NCBI RefSeq assembly: GCF_033807575.1
Contig: NC_084726.1
Location: 186,001 to 250,000, forward strand
Direction of reading: 5' to 3'
Length of the DNA: 64,000 nucleotides
DNA from: Cydia pomonella
Lineage: Eukaryota; Arthropoda; Insecta; Lepidoptera; Tortricidae
This document shows, one piece after another, positions 10,906 through 19,989 of this stretch; position 1 is the stretch's first letter; the number at the start of each line of letters is the position of its first letter. Both the position numbers and the translations under genes were made by a program. The notes beneath the pieces were generated by a model. The model was not told the DNA's origin. It ran no database searches and saw only the letters and a list, made by a program, of their open reading frames with translations.

Positions 10906-11245
10906 CGACAACGTAATAAAAAGCAGCCCACTCGGGGGGGAGTAACTAAACGGTAATGCGGGCGAAGTCGTGACCAAAGGCTAGTTTATCGATAGTATCA
11001 GCTGCTGAAGTGCCCTCGTGTGCACACAGCCATACATATCGATACGTTATTGGAGCATAACATTATGCAGTTGACGACCGTAGCATACGTAGATACATTC
11101 ACTATATATGTGTGTGTGATTGTCACAAATCATGGGTCAAACCTAGGTTGTGTATGGATTAGAAAAAACGTTTTATTGTATATAGGAATGTTAAAACCTA
11201 GTTTTTAACAGTTGTAGTAAAAGTAAAATGCATCCAAATTGTTAC

Positions 11246-11400
11246 TTACTTACTGCTGTGGCGTAGCGACCCGAAGTGGATCTTGGCCTCCGACACCAAA
11301 GACCGCGATGCTTCTCTGTCCAAAGCCGTTTCTGTCCAGTAGATGGCACCGAGTTCGCTAAGGTCTTTTTGCATTTCATCTCTCCAGCGGTAGCTAGGAT
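11246..11400 (-). pseudogene. RTE-like LINE C-terminal end
   Basis: The minus-strand frame reads SYRWRDEMQKDLSELGA, then WTETALDREASRSLVS and EAKIHFGSLRHSSK before the stop. This fits the RTE-like pattern W-RD-x-x-x-DL ending in DR-x-W-R. The tail is an AGTAAGTAAG repeat (GTTACTTACTTAC on plus, 11250-11262). It is 5'-truncated, with about 50 codons left. Confidence 0.7.
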
Positions 11401-11770
11401 ATCCAAATTATTATATTATTTATGAATTATTAGCGGTATCCAAATTGTTAACGATTGTACTATCCATAGCCGGTTTGCCCGAGAGTTTTTGGTCTACATA
11501 TATGTGTCTATGTACACGTGATTATTAGTTACATGTTTTGATACATTTTTTTATTCAAATATGTACATCTACTAGACAAATCTTATAGAAATATGTACCC
11601 ATATCCATATAGTTCTCTATTTATCGATAACTGTCTAGTCAAGTGCCCTCGTGTGCACACAACGATAAAATCGATACATTGCAAGTGTGATATGGGAGCA
11701 CGTGCAAATGATGACGGTTTCGGGAACAGACGCATTAAATCAATGTTTAAGTGCCGTTGATATGCTGTAC

Positions 11771-11905
11771 ATATTAGATTAGATTAGATTAAATGATTTA
11801 TTTCATGAAAGACAATTACATAATAAATTTGCATTGATGTCAAAAATATAAGAATTTCTATCATGATATTAGTGTACAATATATCTACATACCGAAAGAT
11901 ATGTC
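11771..11905 (-). mobile_element. LINE 3' tail with ATTAG microsatellite
   Basis: An ATTAG/AGATT run at 11771-11793 is followed by AAATGATTTATTTCATG, the reversed form of a LINE tail with a short tandem end. No coding part remains. Confidence 0.45.
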
Positions 11906-12004
11906 TGACCGCGAAATCTGTGTATAGGTACGGTAAATGATGACCATTTCGGGAACAGACACATAAAATCAATTTTAAGTGCCATCAGCTATGCTACTGA
12001 TTGG

Positions 12005-12345
12005 AAAAGGTAATGTGTTAAAGAACGAGCAGATGAGCCGCCTATCGGGAAACAGTCATCGCCGCCCATGGACGTAAGCAACATCGGAGGAGCCACTTAT
12101 GCGTTGCCAATCTTTGAGAACCCTAAATACCTGCTTCTTGAAAAACCCCATGTCATAGCGCAAGGGAAACACCTCAGAAGGTAGCTCATTCGACAATTTG
12201 CACGTTCTGAGCAAAAACGAGCGAGATGCCCGCTTGTTCTTGGGTTGCCACGTGTCGAGAAAGTGAGGAGGAACTTTGTTTCTTTGGAGGGAGGTGCGGT
12301 GATAAAAACGCGACGGTGGCACCAATTCAAAAAGTTTAAAGAAAC
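12005..12345 (-). pseudogene. LINE RT C-terminal remnant with 3' tail
   Basis: The minus-strand frame 12325-12056 reads VPPSRFYHRTSLQRNKVPP, HFLDTWQPKNKRASRSF, then LLRTCKLSNELPSEVFP and LRYDMGFFKKQVFRVLK. LINE pol C-termini carry a W-NELP-EVFP motif; here the Trp is Ser (CKLSNELP). The following nucleotides, read on the minus strand, carry the CATGGGCGGCGATGA and GCTCGTT elements of tail family D. It is 5'-truncated near 12345 and has no catalytic domain. Confidence 0.75.
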
Positions 12346-12393
12346 TTTGAGGTATTGTTATTAAACGAGACTCAAATCGTTTTTTAATGTAAT

Positions 12394-12423
12394 TATTGCT
12401 AGTATAGTATCAACCATTTCCAG
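12394..12423 (+). repeat. Short repeat shared with 15036-15066
   Basis: ATTGCTAGTATAGTATCAAC followed by CATTTCCAG recurs at 15040 with GCTGGTATAG. About 30 bp, function unknown. Confidence 0.7.
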
Positions 12424-12654
12424 CCATTCAGTACCAGCGCGTGCTACGCGCTCCGAAAGTAGCTGATATTATACGAAAACCCGTATGAGTCGAAAATCTA
12501 CTACGAAGAGAGAAGAAAACCCGCCTGGCTCTCGTTGGATCCATACATACTAACACACACCCTGTATATTTATTCAACGCCTTGTACCCTACAATGGCCA
12601 TTATTCCCACATGCTTCGATATCAACCACACACTTGGAACATATACATCCGATG

Positions 12655-12960
12655 GGGCGAAACATTTTTTGTACAAGTTTTTGTCGCTGACTGTAATTTT
12701 CTTTCCAGAGGCAACCAATAGGTACTCTTCAAGATAATTTTAACAAACCCAAACACAATTCGTATGCGTTGCTTTGTCACAGAGTTCCTATGGCCACCTC
12801 CTGTCTCTATCATCAGATCAGCTCCGTGTCTTCATAATATTGCATTGTCATCCAACTTACATATTTATGCAAAATTTTAGCTCAATCGGAAAGTGGTTTA
12901 AATTTAGCTTCCAAAATTTGATCCACACTAACTAACATACATACTAACAAAACAAGTTAT
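12655..12960 (+). repeat. Dispersed repeat related to the 120-bp satellite
   Basis: It contains GTCGCTGACTGTAATTTTC, GGTACTCTTCAAGATAATTT, CCCAAACACAATTCG, CAGAGTTCCTATGGCCACC and CCTGTCTCTATCATCAGATC. The block 12720-12825 lines up with the satellite monomer (GGTACTCGTCAGGGCAAAT, CCCAAACACGATGG, AGGAGTTCTGGTGACCAAC, CCTGACTCCATCATGAGAC). A copy on the other strand lies at 46040-46240. Confidence 0.7.
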
Positions 12961-12989
12961 GTACTCTATATGTTGACTATAACTTTAAT

Positions 12990-13100
12990 TTCAACTTCCA
13001 CATTTATTCAGCAAATAGGCCACAAGGGCACTTTTACACGTTAACATGGAATTTACATACAAGAAAAACAAGCACATGAAACACATAAAATGCGTAATCT
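12990..13100 (-). mobile_element. LINE 3' tail (GAATAAATG type)
   Basis: On the minus strand: GTGTAAAAGTGCCCTTGTGG, then CCTATTTGCTGAATAAATG. Copies lie at 15470-15765 (minus) and 32570-32602 (plus). Probably the 3' UTR of one LINE family. Confidence 0.65.
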
Positions 13101-13124
13101 TTAAAATGCTTTAAAAAAAACGCG

Positions 13125-13325
13125 GTTTTAGTATGTTTTTTTATTAACTTTATTGGGTACATTTAACAGAAATGGTCAATATCATGAGAAATATACATTT
13201 GCTTATCATGACTAGCACGAGATCCCAAACAAGTGTACGCAGCATGCTTTACATGTAAGCGCAAATATTACAAATTAATTTAACACCATATAAGTTATGA
13301 TATGCTATGACTGTAGCTATACAGT
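13125..13325 (-). mobile_element. LINE 3' tail (AATAAAGTT type)
   Basis: TTTTTTTATTAACTTTATTG at the left edge is a reversed tail with an AATAAAG signal. A similar start occurs at about 33430-33490 (TTTCTACTTTATTAGGTACA). No coding sequence. Confidence 0.4.
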
Positions 13326-13334
13326 GAAAAATAT

Positions 13335-13608
13335 CATCATCATATCAGCCTTTTATCGCTCACTGCTGAGCATAGGCCTCTCTTCCAGTACGCCACTTGT
13401 CCCGATCCTGAGCTAATCGCATCCAGAAGTGTCCCGCAATTTTCCGAATGTCGTCCACCCAACGAGCCAACGGACGCCAGGGGCTTCTTTCATCCGAAAG
13501 CGGCCACCATTCCGTTAACATTTTAGTCCACCTGCCATCACTCTGCCTAGCAACGTGTCCCGCCCAACTCCATTTTAGGTTGGTAATGACGCAACCCACG
13601 TCTAGCAC
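13335..13608 (-). pseudogene. RTE-type LINE 3' end
   Basis: The minus-strand frame 13608-13360 reads LKWSWAGHVARQSDGRWTK, then RPLARWVDDIRKIAGHFWM and RLAQDRDKWRTGREAYAQQ. This is the signature C-terminal tail of RTE-type pol: K-x-x-WAGHVAR, RW-DDI-KIAG, W-x-LAQDR-W-x-x-x-EAY. On the minus strand the 3' end carries GCTGATATGATGATGAT, the usual ATG-repeat terminus. The frame is open through all three blocks, so this copy is less decayed than the remnant at 4081-4562. It lacks the RT and endonuclease domains through 5' truncation. Confidence 0.85.
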
Positions 13609-13624
13609 CTAAAAAAATAAAAAA

Positions 13625-14165
13625 ATAAAATATAAAAATATCAGGGAACATATAAGTAACTATCTAGTTTAGTTTAGAGAGAAAACCTAAAGTATTTTCG
13701 TGTTCTACCAATATTATTGCGGCTGAGTGTTCTTCAAGTGCTATTACCAAGTAATATGCTGCCGAATGATATCGTGTTGGCAACGAGCCGACTTTATTTG
13801 TTTGTTACGTCATATTAGTAGTAATAGTAACGGCAATATGAATTGGACGCTACTGTATTACGGTTTATTACACTAATTATTTGAGATTGTAATATTAAAC
13901 TGCATTGTTTGTTTTTCCTAGCACCAACTTTTCTATATAACGGGTGATAACAAAAAAATGAGAATTATTTCAGAGCTGTGAAAAAATACTCATATACCTT
14001 TTTACGATACTTTGTTATTATTAGGAAATATATACATGATAATTATTTACAATAACATAGATGTAAGAATAGGGCCCGTGGTCAGCTTTTTCACGTAGTA
14101 TAGATATAAAGTTCGAATAAGACTTTTGGACACCGTTTTTGTCCATTTTCGGAACACAAGTCTTA
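13625..14165. other. No recognised gene
   Basis: AT-rich with an A-run at 13607-13630. I recognise nothing further. Confidence 0.45.
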
Positions 14166-14170
14166 GTCAT

Positions 14171-14812
14171 TTTTAGGATTCCGTAGTCAACTAGGAATCC
14201 TTATAGTTTCACCATGTCTGTCTGTCTGTCTGTCCGAGGCTTTGCTCCGTGGTCGCTAGTGCTAGAAAGCTGAAATTTAACATGGATATATAAATCAATA
14301 AAGCCGATAAAGTCGTAGAATAAAATCTAAAAAAAATATTTTGTTTAGAGTACCTCCCCTACACGTAAAGTGGGGGTGATTTTTTTTTTGCTTTAAACCT
14401 GCAGTGTGGGATATCGTTTGAAAGGTATTTCAAAACTAATAGGGGTTTTCAACAAACATTTTTTGATAAAGTGAATATATTCGGAGATAATCGCTCCGAA
14501 AGAAAAAAAAATGTGTCCCCCCCCCTCTAACTTTTGAACCATACGTACGTCAAAAAAATATGAAAAAAATCGTGGAAGTAGAGCTTAAGAAAGACATTAA
14601 ATGAAAACTATAGCGGACATGATCAATTTAGCTGTTTTTGAGTTATAGCAAAAAGTTTCCCCTTCATAGTAAAAAGACGTACAGTTCATCCACAGTTCAT
14701 CCCTTGGTTAATAATCTACTATACTTTAAGCTCTAGTTTAGCTTATTGTGACGGAAGAGTAACTACGGAACCCTACTCTGAGCATGGCCCGATATGCTCT
14801 TGGCCGATTTTT
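14171..14812 (+). repeat. Dispersed repeat, about 640 bp
   Basis: It starts TTTTAGGATTCCGTAGTC and ends ACGGAACCCTACTCTGAGC then GCTCTTGGCCGATTTTTT. A GTCTGTCTGTCTGTCTGTCC run lies near the left end, followed by GAGGCTTTGCTCCGTGG. The copy at 35806-36961 is inverted and split by a LINE insertion. No coding capacity seen. Confidence 0.75.
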
Positions 14813-15468
14813 TAATTAGTTGGGCACAATTTTCAGCACTCCAATTATTTTTAGACACTCAACTACTCAAACAGCCAAAAAAAATTCAATCAGCCGACAT
14901 TGTGGAAGGTTTGAGGGATATCGGACTTACTTACATACAAATGGTATGTTATCGGAGTCCCAGAATTATAATATATGTCTGCTCAAACTTGTCCATAAGT
15001 AATACATGTATTTGATATTTCCTGGTATTTTAGAATTATTGCTGGTATAGTATCAACCATTTCCAGGTATATCAGTTTTGCCAAAAGGAAATTGACTTTC
15101 ATCATCCAAACTGAATGATTTCCCTTTGCAATTTCGAGTCATCTAGCGACACTGAGATCATTATGGTCGATTTTTACTGATCAGTGTATTCCGGCGCTCT
15201 TATCTTCTAGTAGCATTCCAAACCTAATCTTTTTTAATGATCGCTAAATATACGGTTGGTAACACTTAATAAATTTGGCGACACATCGTTGGCTCATGGA
15301 ATTCATATAATTAAAAGTGCTTTGGAGTCGATTCAGGTTTGCCTTGGTTATTATCTTCGCTGGCCAGCCACTACCACTTTTGCGATTTATAGTCATTATG
15401 TCCCGTTTTAATACCTGTCATGAGAAGTTTAGTTTAAATAATCATGAAGATACCTTAGAAATATCAAA
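14813..15468. other. No recognised gene
   Basis: The overlapping frames near 14794-15015 show no motif. The only assigned item is the 30-bp repeat at 15036-15066. Confidence 0.4.
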
Positions 15469-15469
15469 T

Positions 15470-15765
15470 ATCAAACATTTATTCAGCAAATAGGCCACAG
15501 GGGCACTTTTACATGTCCATTTTTACAAACAATAAATTAAAAAAAAAAACAATTACAAATATCGAATCTATGAAATAATAAATACTTTATAAGATATGTA
15601 TACTGTCTCTAAATGTCAAATTACACAAAAAAAAAACTATGATAAAAAAATAAAACCATAAAATACTAAAATTCTTTAGAGATGTATAAGTCTCTGAGTG
15701 TCAGAGATAAAATATAAAAATATATATTAAATTATCCTTAGAGATGTAGAGGGTCGCCAAGGCTT
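15470..15765 (-). mobile_element. LINE 3' UTR fragment (GAATAAATG type)
   Basis: On the minus strand it ends ATGTAAAAGTGCCCCTGTGG and CTATTTGCTGAATAAATG, like the tail at 12990-13100. The interior holds diverged repeats of a TTAGAGATGTA motif and A-rich spacers. No coding sequence. Confidence 0.6.
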
Positions 15766-16275
15766 GAATTCTTATATAAATAATTAAAAGACAAAAAAAA
15801 AAGAAAAAAAAAAGAAAGATGACTTCAGCTAGCGTAAGATAGCTTTAAAACATTTTATTTTATAGCTGTAATAATATATAGGAAAGTAAAACTGACCAAG
15901 GCCTCCAGTTGTTGTTAGGCTGGTTCGATCCCAGTCCTGTGCAAGGAAGGTAGTTTTGCTTTTTTTTTTAAGTATATGACATTTATTTCGGTTTAGTGAT
16001 TTTTAAGATGAGTATGAGTGTGTAAGAGAAATTGGAAATGATACAAGTATATATAGAGCAAGATTACTCTCAATATTCGGAACGCACAGTCTGATATTAG
16101 TTACAAAATGTTACAGCTGTGTAACAATGAGGTCTTTCCAAATACGAGTATGATATTTGCCCTGGCAAAAGTTGTTTTGACCTAAAATAGCTTATCAACT
16201 CGTCCTACTCACTGTGCCAGTAAATTACTTAGCTATTTTCATATTGAAAGTATAATAACACAGTTTACGATTTAA
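15766..16275. other. No recognised gene
   Basis: A-rich at the left (AAAAAAAAAAGAAAAAAAAA near 15797), then AT-rich unassigned sequence. Confidence 0.4.
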
Positions 16276-16279
16276 TTCT

Positions 16280-16615
16280 AAAAATATATTTTTATTCCAT
16301 AAATGAAAATATGTTTATTATCAATTCAGAAAGCTTACAATCGGTTGCTTGTATAAGATGTAAAGGGTATAAACTTAATACAAACGAATAAATACTTTTG
16401 GAACAGGAAATGAGATATATCTGAGTACTAGTACTCAGGTGTGGGCCTATGTGGAATCGGGAAGCAAAAGTGTGCACAGGCATTTTGCAGTCGTTGAATA
16501 ACTCTTTTGGTGCGAGCTAGTAAACAGTTTCCATATACCGTGTCCGCATAGTTAAGTTTGGACAGGATAAGAGTGTCACATAATTTCACGCGCATGTCTA
16601 CACTGAGATAGTTTA
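16280..16615 (-). pseudogene. LINE reverse-transcriptase C-terminal fragment
   Basis: From 16604 on the minus strand the frame reads MRVKLCDTLILSKLNYADTV, then YGNCLLARTKRVIQRLQNAC and AHFCFPIPHR. This is the region after the RT domain of CR1/jockey-type pol: L-x-L-S-x-x-NY-D-VYG followed by RVQ-x-x-QNA-x-x-RF. The pattern is well kept for about 55 codons and then degenerates into an AT-rich 3' part with AATAAACATATTTTC near 16310. A different LINE tail abuts it at 16628. The copy is 5'-truncated. Confidence 0.75.
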
Positions 16616-16627
16616 TGTATCATTTTT

Positions 16628-16740
16628 AAATAAATGATAAATGACTTTATTGCACAAAAGAAAACTTATCGTACAAAAGACGGATTTAATGTCAAAAGGC
16701 CTTCTCTACCAGTCAACCTTAAGGTAAAACAGAGAGATTG
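16628..16740 (-). mobile_element. LINE 3' tail (GTGCAATAAAGT type)
   Basis: On the minus strand: TTGACTGGTAGAGAAGGCC, TTTTGTACGATAAG, then TTTTGTGCAATAAAGTCATT. It matches the plus-strand tail at 29520-29705 (TGACTGGTAGAGAATGCC, TTTTGTGCAATAAAGTTTG). Confidence 0.75.
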
Positions 16741-17260
16741 TGGGCGGTGCTATTAGCTACTACTAGGTACTATTAACAAACTAACACAAAAGCTGAGATC
16801 CAAAATACATAAGCAACAACATTATTATTAAGTATGTTTTATTGGTTAGATTTCATAATTACGCAAACAAGTAAACTTAAGCGTCCAATAGAATTAAAAT
16901 AACCATATTCAAACCACTTATTCATGCTGTAAGCCCTTGTTTTTGTCACATTTATAACTGTCTGCCATGATTTTTAAATCGCCGCACACCACTTTTACAA
17001 CGGAACAAACTGGGAACCATAATAAAAGAGATAAGGAAGCGTTTGCGGCACTATCAACAGACATTTGCATGGAAAGTAATGACAGTGGGTGTAAAAGCGT
17101 TGTTTTTTATTTGAAGTCAGAGTACAAAGTTATATTTTATCCTCTAGAATGTAAAGTAATCGGAGGCAAATTATGAGTTTGATTATCTGATTATAAATCA
17201 TGAATATTTTTAATAATAGCATTAATTTGAATGGAATTTATGATTTTTTATAATTTGTGG
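16741..17260. other. No recognised gene
   Basis: An open frame at 16967-17176 (69 codons) has no recognised motif and ordinary AT-rich codon use. Confidence 0.4.
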
Positions 17261-17262
17261 TA

Positions 17263-17399
17263 CAGTCACGTCTGAAAATATCGGTACGAAAAGTGTGCCA
17301 AAAATATGTATACACTACCTTGATGTATGGGCAATAAAGTCGTGTGTGGTTGTTTGTGTTATAGCACTTTTTTCGTATCGATATTTTCCGACGTGACCG
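17263..17399. mobile_element. TA-flanked MITE, CAGTCACGTCTG family
   Basis: It starts CAGTCACGTCTGAAAATATC and ends ATATTTTCCGACGTGACCG, with TA directly outside both ends. It shares AAAATATGTATACACTACCTT with the copy at 22540-22671. Confidence 0.85.
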
Positions 17400-17401
17400 T
17401 A

Positions 17402-18173
17402 CAAAAATCTGCTTTAATCAGTAGCAAAGTTTGTTCAGCTCTCGTGCCTTGAGACCTTCACAGCGCTCTAGATTTGATGTTTGCACAATTTTAGTATCTT
17501 TCTCTTGGTCTAAATTGGAACTAATTTTGCATACCACACAAGCACCTACCTGACTTCGATACAGTTTATTTGAAGTATTTTTTTTCGCTTATTCATTGCA
17601 TTAAAGATTCATTTATCCCCCATGCTTTTTAAATATACGTTGGCAATCCCTTTCGGATCTCCAAAATTGCTCAAATCTACAATCACGATCAATGCCAATG
17701 TCAAACAAACGTGCCCCTAACCATTAGTCGCCAAATTACAGACAATCAGACTAAAAAAGCATTTGATTGAATTACCATAGCTTTGAATTTGAATTAAAAG
17801 GAGTTTCAGTAGGAAATTAAGCTTAGCGGTACATCAAAGCGGAAGCTGTGTAATTGCGTTACGAGTAAAAGAGACTACAAGAGTCGTGCAGACTGGTTGA
17901 AGATATTTATGTCACCTGGAAGGCCCCTGTTTGATTCGCGAGATAACCAAAGGCTTAAAATTATCAAATGTGAATCGGAAAACAGTCAAATTGTTAAATT
18001 TGAATCAACCTGCTGTATCTATTATATTCCCAGAATTAGTTTTTGGTCTAAACTCCTTGAGGTGAGTTTTTGTTAGCTGGTCGAAAACGACCCAATGGGC
18101 ATATTGGGCATATAAGAAGATTACAATTTAACAATGGGCATATAAGCCGCCTAGGTCTTCCCGTCTCCTTAAA
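17402..18173. other. No recognised gene
   Basis: No coding signal or assignable repeat. Confidence 0.45.
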
Positions 18174-18679
18174 GGTCCGACCCCACCGCTGCTTATAAAA
18201 TGGTGACATTACGGAATCACAAATTCACAATGACGTATCGTAAGCGTACCGTTTACCGTTATCGCATGCCCCACACACTACTGAAGTGACGCGTCGTAAA
18301 TGTAACGATTTTAACGCATGCTCTGCCAGCAAATTCGTTAAGTTTACGGCACGTCACTGCGATTCCGTCACCGTTTTTATGGTTCCGTACCCAAAAAGTA
18401 AAACGGGACGGTACTAAGACTTCGCTGTCCGTCCATCTGTCTGTCCGTCTTTCTCTCATGAGTCATGAACCGTGATAGCTAGACAGTTGACATTTTCACA
18501 GATGATGCTGTTGCCGCTATAATAACAAATATTAAAAAGTACCGAACCCCGGTGAGCGAGTCCGACTCGCACTTGTTTAAGCAGCGGTGTGTGGAGCATG
18601 CGATAAAAACTGTACGTTTAAGAGTACGAAGCGTCACTGCGTAACGTCACCGTTTTTTAATCAGCGGTGTGGTCGGACC
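18174..18679. mobile_element. MITE with about 100-bp imperfect terminal inverted repeats
   Basis: The left end GGTCCGACCCCACCGCTGC is matched by the right end, which reads inward GGTCCGACCACACCGCTG. Similarity continues through GGTGAC, GTACGTTTA-like segments and TATCGCATGC-CCACACAC. It is interrupted by the repeat at 18375-18580. Confidence 0.75.
18375..18580 (-). repeat. GAGTCGGACTCG dispersed repeat, nested copy
   Basis: On the minus strand it starts AAACAAGTGCGAGTCGGACT and ends GGGTACGGAACCATAAAAA. The interior has TTGTTATTATAGCGGCAAC, ACGGTTCATGACTCATGAG and a GACAGACAGATGG run. It sits inside the MITE 18174-18679. The same family occurs at 42446, 48459, 56601 and 60505. Confidence 0.8.
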
Positions 18680-19732
18680 GTATTGTCGATCACTAAGCAA
18701 CTGGTGGTCCTCTAGCTACCGAAGGAGCTGGCAGTTGATAATGGACTCCATTATCTTCGAGAAAAGTGAGGTTGTAAATGTGACGTTCGGATGACGACTC
18801 TCAGTGCCATGTTTTGCAGCCAGTGTTAATAAGTAGGTAAGTTTTTTTATTTGATTTTTTTATTAAAATAGTTCTTCTTTTGTTCGATCTCAGCCAAAAC
18901 AATGTCAATTCTAGCAAAACTACGCATATGTAATCACAATGAATGTCTTGCGAGTGATTCGTGAATATTTGCTCTGCTCTTAGTTCATACGTTCCCCGAA
19001 CACCACACGAAACGAAATTCAACCTTACACCCATTTGGTAAGCTCCAAACTTGCTTAACGAAATCCTAATCCGTCTAGCTTGCATTTAGATAGAACATTG
19101 GATAGAATAAGCTTTAATTTAATTTTAGACGTTAAAGTTAATCAAATATGGTTGAAATTTTCGTGTACTCATTAATGTACTTAATTCCTTTTAGTTTAAA
19201 AATAATCATTTGTCTAGTTTTAAGTTGATGATTGATTTTCGCCCGTATTGAGAGGTAGTAACGTCCTAAGGTCCGTGAGAATGATTTATTACTGATAAGT
19301 TATCAGTCAGCTTATTGGTAAATGGTTCAACTCATTATGATTTTACAAAGTTTTGGCAAAGTGATTGATTGGGGATTTAAAAGAGTTCTAAGCTTAATTT
19401 CAAAGGGGAGATTAGCCCAAAACCGTGACCCGGGGTAAAACCAGGACACGACAGTATGTGCTTAGATAGATAGTTTCAGATTGATAGTCACTGCTGTCTA
19501 CCATCTTGGTAAGTTTATCAACAAAAGTTGAATGACGTGTGCGCCGGCGTACAGAAATTAAATAAGATAAATGTTTTAGCGGTGCCTGATATTATAGTCC
19601 CGTGGAATTCATCACTATACCAATTTGTCGTACGTTGACGTAAGTACGACTTGTATTTTTTATACGATTATGTATGCATTAATAATTGCATCACCATTTT
19701 AGGCCAGCAGTTTGTTTTAGTTTCTTGTAGGT
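18680..19732. other. No recognised gene
   Basis: The minus-strand frame 18801-19085 has no motif. The phrase GTGACGTTCGGATG near 18780 recurs near 30573. Otherwise unassigned. Confidence 0.4.
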
Positions 19733-19772
19733 AATTTACGACCCTTTTCGTACCTTGTCATGGTGACAATAG
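19733..19772 (-). repeat. Short dispersed repeat (TATTGTCAC...GACAAGGTACGAAA)
   Basis: Matching phrases lie at 41293-41345 and 47495-47545 on the plus strand (CTGGGACAAGGTACGAAATG, CTGTGACAAGATACGAAATG). Family unknown. Confidence 0.55.
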
Positions 19773-19851
19773 TTTTTTTTTTTTACAATATAGAACATTG
19801 ACTATTATGGGCATGGAGTAGCCTCCAGTACTGCCAGAAAGCGCCATCTAC

Positions 19852-19982
19852 CCTGTCTGCGACTGTGGCAAAGAGACTTGGCGCCGCCGCCCGCTTGCGC
19901 ACGATGGCGTGGAAGCCGTCGTCGGTGCGCGCCTCCGCGAACATACCGCTAGTGCTGCAATAGCGCGGCAGGCGCAAACATC
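19852..19982 (-). CDS. Candidate host exon, unknown protein
   Basis: On the minus strand TGCTTTCAG is followed by a frame reading CLRLPRYCSTSGMFAEARTD, then DGFHAIVRKRAAAPSLFATV and ADR. A possible donor (ACAGG then GTAGAT) follows at 19852/19851. About twenty successive codons from ATG end in G or C, which is unlike the AT-rich surroundings and typical of a translated exon. If the exon ends there it is 131 bp. Without splicing, the frame runs on to a TAA near 19786 just before a run of A, so a retrocopy is also possible. I do not recognise the family. The call rests on codon bias and weak splice signals. No neighbouring exon was found. Confidence 0.35.
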
Positions 19983-19989
19983 CTGAAAG

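Larger units (their letters stand above)
10985..12010. repeat. Cluster of local imperfect repeats
   Basis: AAGTGCCCTCGTGTGCACAC occurs at about 11009 and 11642, each preceded by a TTTATCGATA motif and followed by ATCGATAC. A second pair, TTTCGGGAACAGAC with ATAAA/TTAAATCAAT, occurs at about 11718 and 11948. An RTE-like remnant (11246-11400) and an ATTAG microsatellite lie between them. Confidence 0.7.
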
